A stretch of 64,000 nucleotides of DNA from Polytrichum commune. Taxonomy: Eukaryota; Streptophyta; Polytrichopsida; Polytrichales; Polytrichaceae. The notes under the pieces are model-generated. The model was not told the origin of the DNA, made no database searches, and worked only from the letters and a program-made list of their open reading frames with translations. Both the position numbers and the translations under genes were made by a program. Positions 63,530 through 64,000 of this stretch are shown in pieces (the first letter of the stretch is position 1; every line of letters begins with the position of its first letter). The stretch spans positions 45,720,758 to 45,784,757 of the forward strand of contig OX485805.1 in NCBI GenBank assembly GCA_950295325.1, in the 5' to 3' direction.

Positions 63530-64000
63530 ATACACTCTAAACTCCGTAGTATCACACTTGTGGCAACCAAAGTAAATGTGATATTACATAGTTTTGTAGT
63601 GTTAACATGTTTGTGTGATAGATAGAATTAGTCTAGCATGTGGCATTATGAAATAATTCAAAGGAGATGTGAGGACAATTTGAATTTGTTCTCCCACCAC
63701 CTACACTAGTGTGGTCCACTCCACTTGGCTTTCCCGGGCGATTTGGTAGACGCATGCACCAACATTCAACAAGTGGCATAAGAAGAAGAAGAATAAGGAT
63801 AAGAAGGTGACACTCCACATGTTGATACATGACGCAATGCAAGGGTGTGGGTTGACTTCTTCGGTGGTTTGCATTAATAACAAATTTTGTGATATAAGGG
63901 AGAGAAATGTGACAATAAGGAGTGAGATGTGAACTATGAACATCCATTCCCTAGGGTTTTGGGATATTAGAGAGTGTGAAACATTATGGCGGTTGATATT
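63530..64000 (+). mobile_element. TIR element (family CTCTAAACTCCG), copy cut by window end
   Basis: ACACTCTAAACTCCGTAGTA, GGCTTTCCCGGGCGAT, GGTTGACTTCTTCGGTGG and TTCCCTAGGGTTTTGGGATA follow copy 1 (15517-15990) almost base for base. The right inverted repeat is truncated at the window end. Confidence 0.8.

Overview
The window is nuclear DNA of a green plant: spliced genes with GT-AG introns and plant-type domain combinations, TTTAGGG-type interstitial telomeric repeats, and dense repeat content. The species is not identified. The transposase and LINE families look like ones I associate with non-seed plants (bryophyte, lycophyte or fern grade), but that is an impression and not a measurement.

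Host genes are few and widely spaced. (1) 304-6132, minus: a mitochondrially targeted, RG-rich protein with a PPR pair. (2) 11187-12159, minus: a plant universal-stress-protein gene of two coding exons. (3) 26281-31726, plus: an eight-exon mitochondrial enoyl-CoA hydratase (AUH-like). (4) 39960-40910, minus: a broken cytochrome P450 5' end. (5) 44579-47420, plus: a five-exon tyrosyl-DNA phosphodiesterase 2 homologue with two RanBP2 zinc fingers. The first three genes carry local tandem duplications in their 5' regions or introns, and SINE and MITE insertions sit in introns.

The rest is mobile DNA. There is a decayed LINE (7.1-8.6 kb), a 5S-rRNA-derived SINE in three copies, a hAT MITE with a perfect 8-bp target duplication, nested TTA-flanked PIF/Harbinger-type MITEs, a pogo/Emigrant-like element, several unnamed TIR families, and a 1.9-kb inverted-repeat structure at 50.3-52.2 kb.

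The main find is at 52239-63216: an almost complete ~11-kb Mutator-like element (MULE). It has long terminal inverted repeats, a near-perfect 8-bp target duplication and a related empty site elsewhere in the window. It carries two divergently transcribed spliced genes. One is a MULE transposase with a SWIM zinc finger (plus). The other is a nine-exon gene (minus) whose C-terminal half looks like a circularly permuted (beta-class) DNA amino-methyltransferase. A 13-copy array of a palindrome centred on GTTAAC lies in the first intron of the second gene. Both genes carry premature stops, so this copy is probably dead. The architecture suggests a transposon family that uses its own DNA-modifying or DNA-binding accessory protein.
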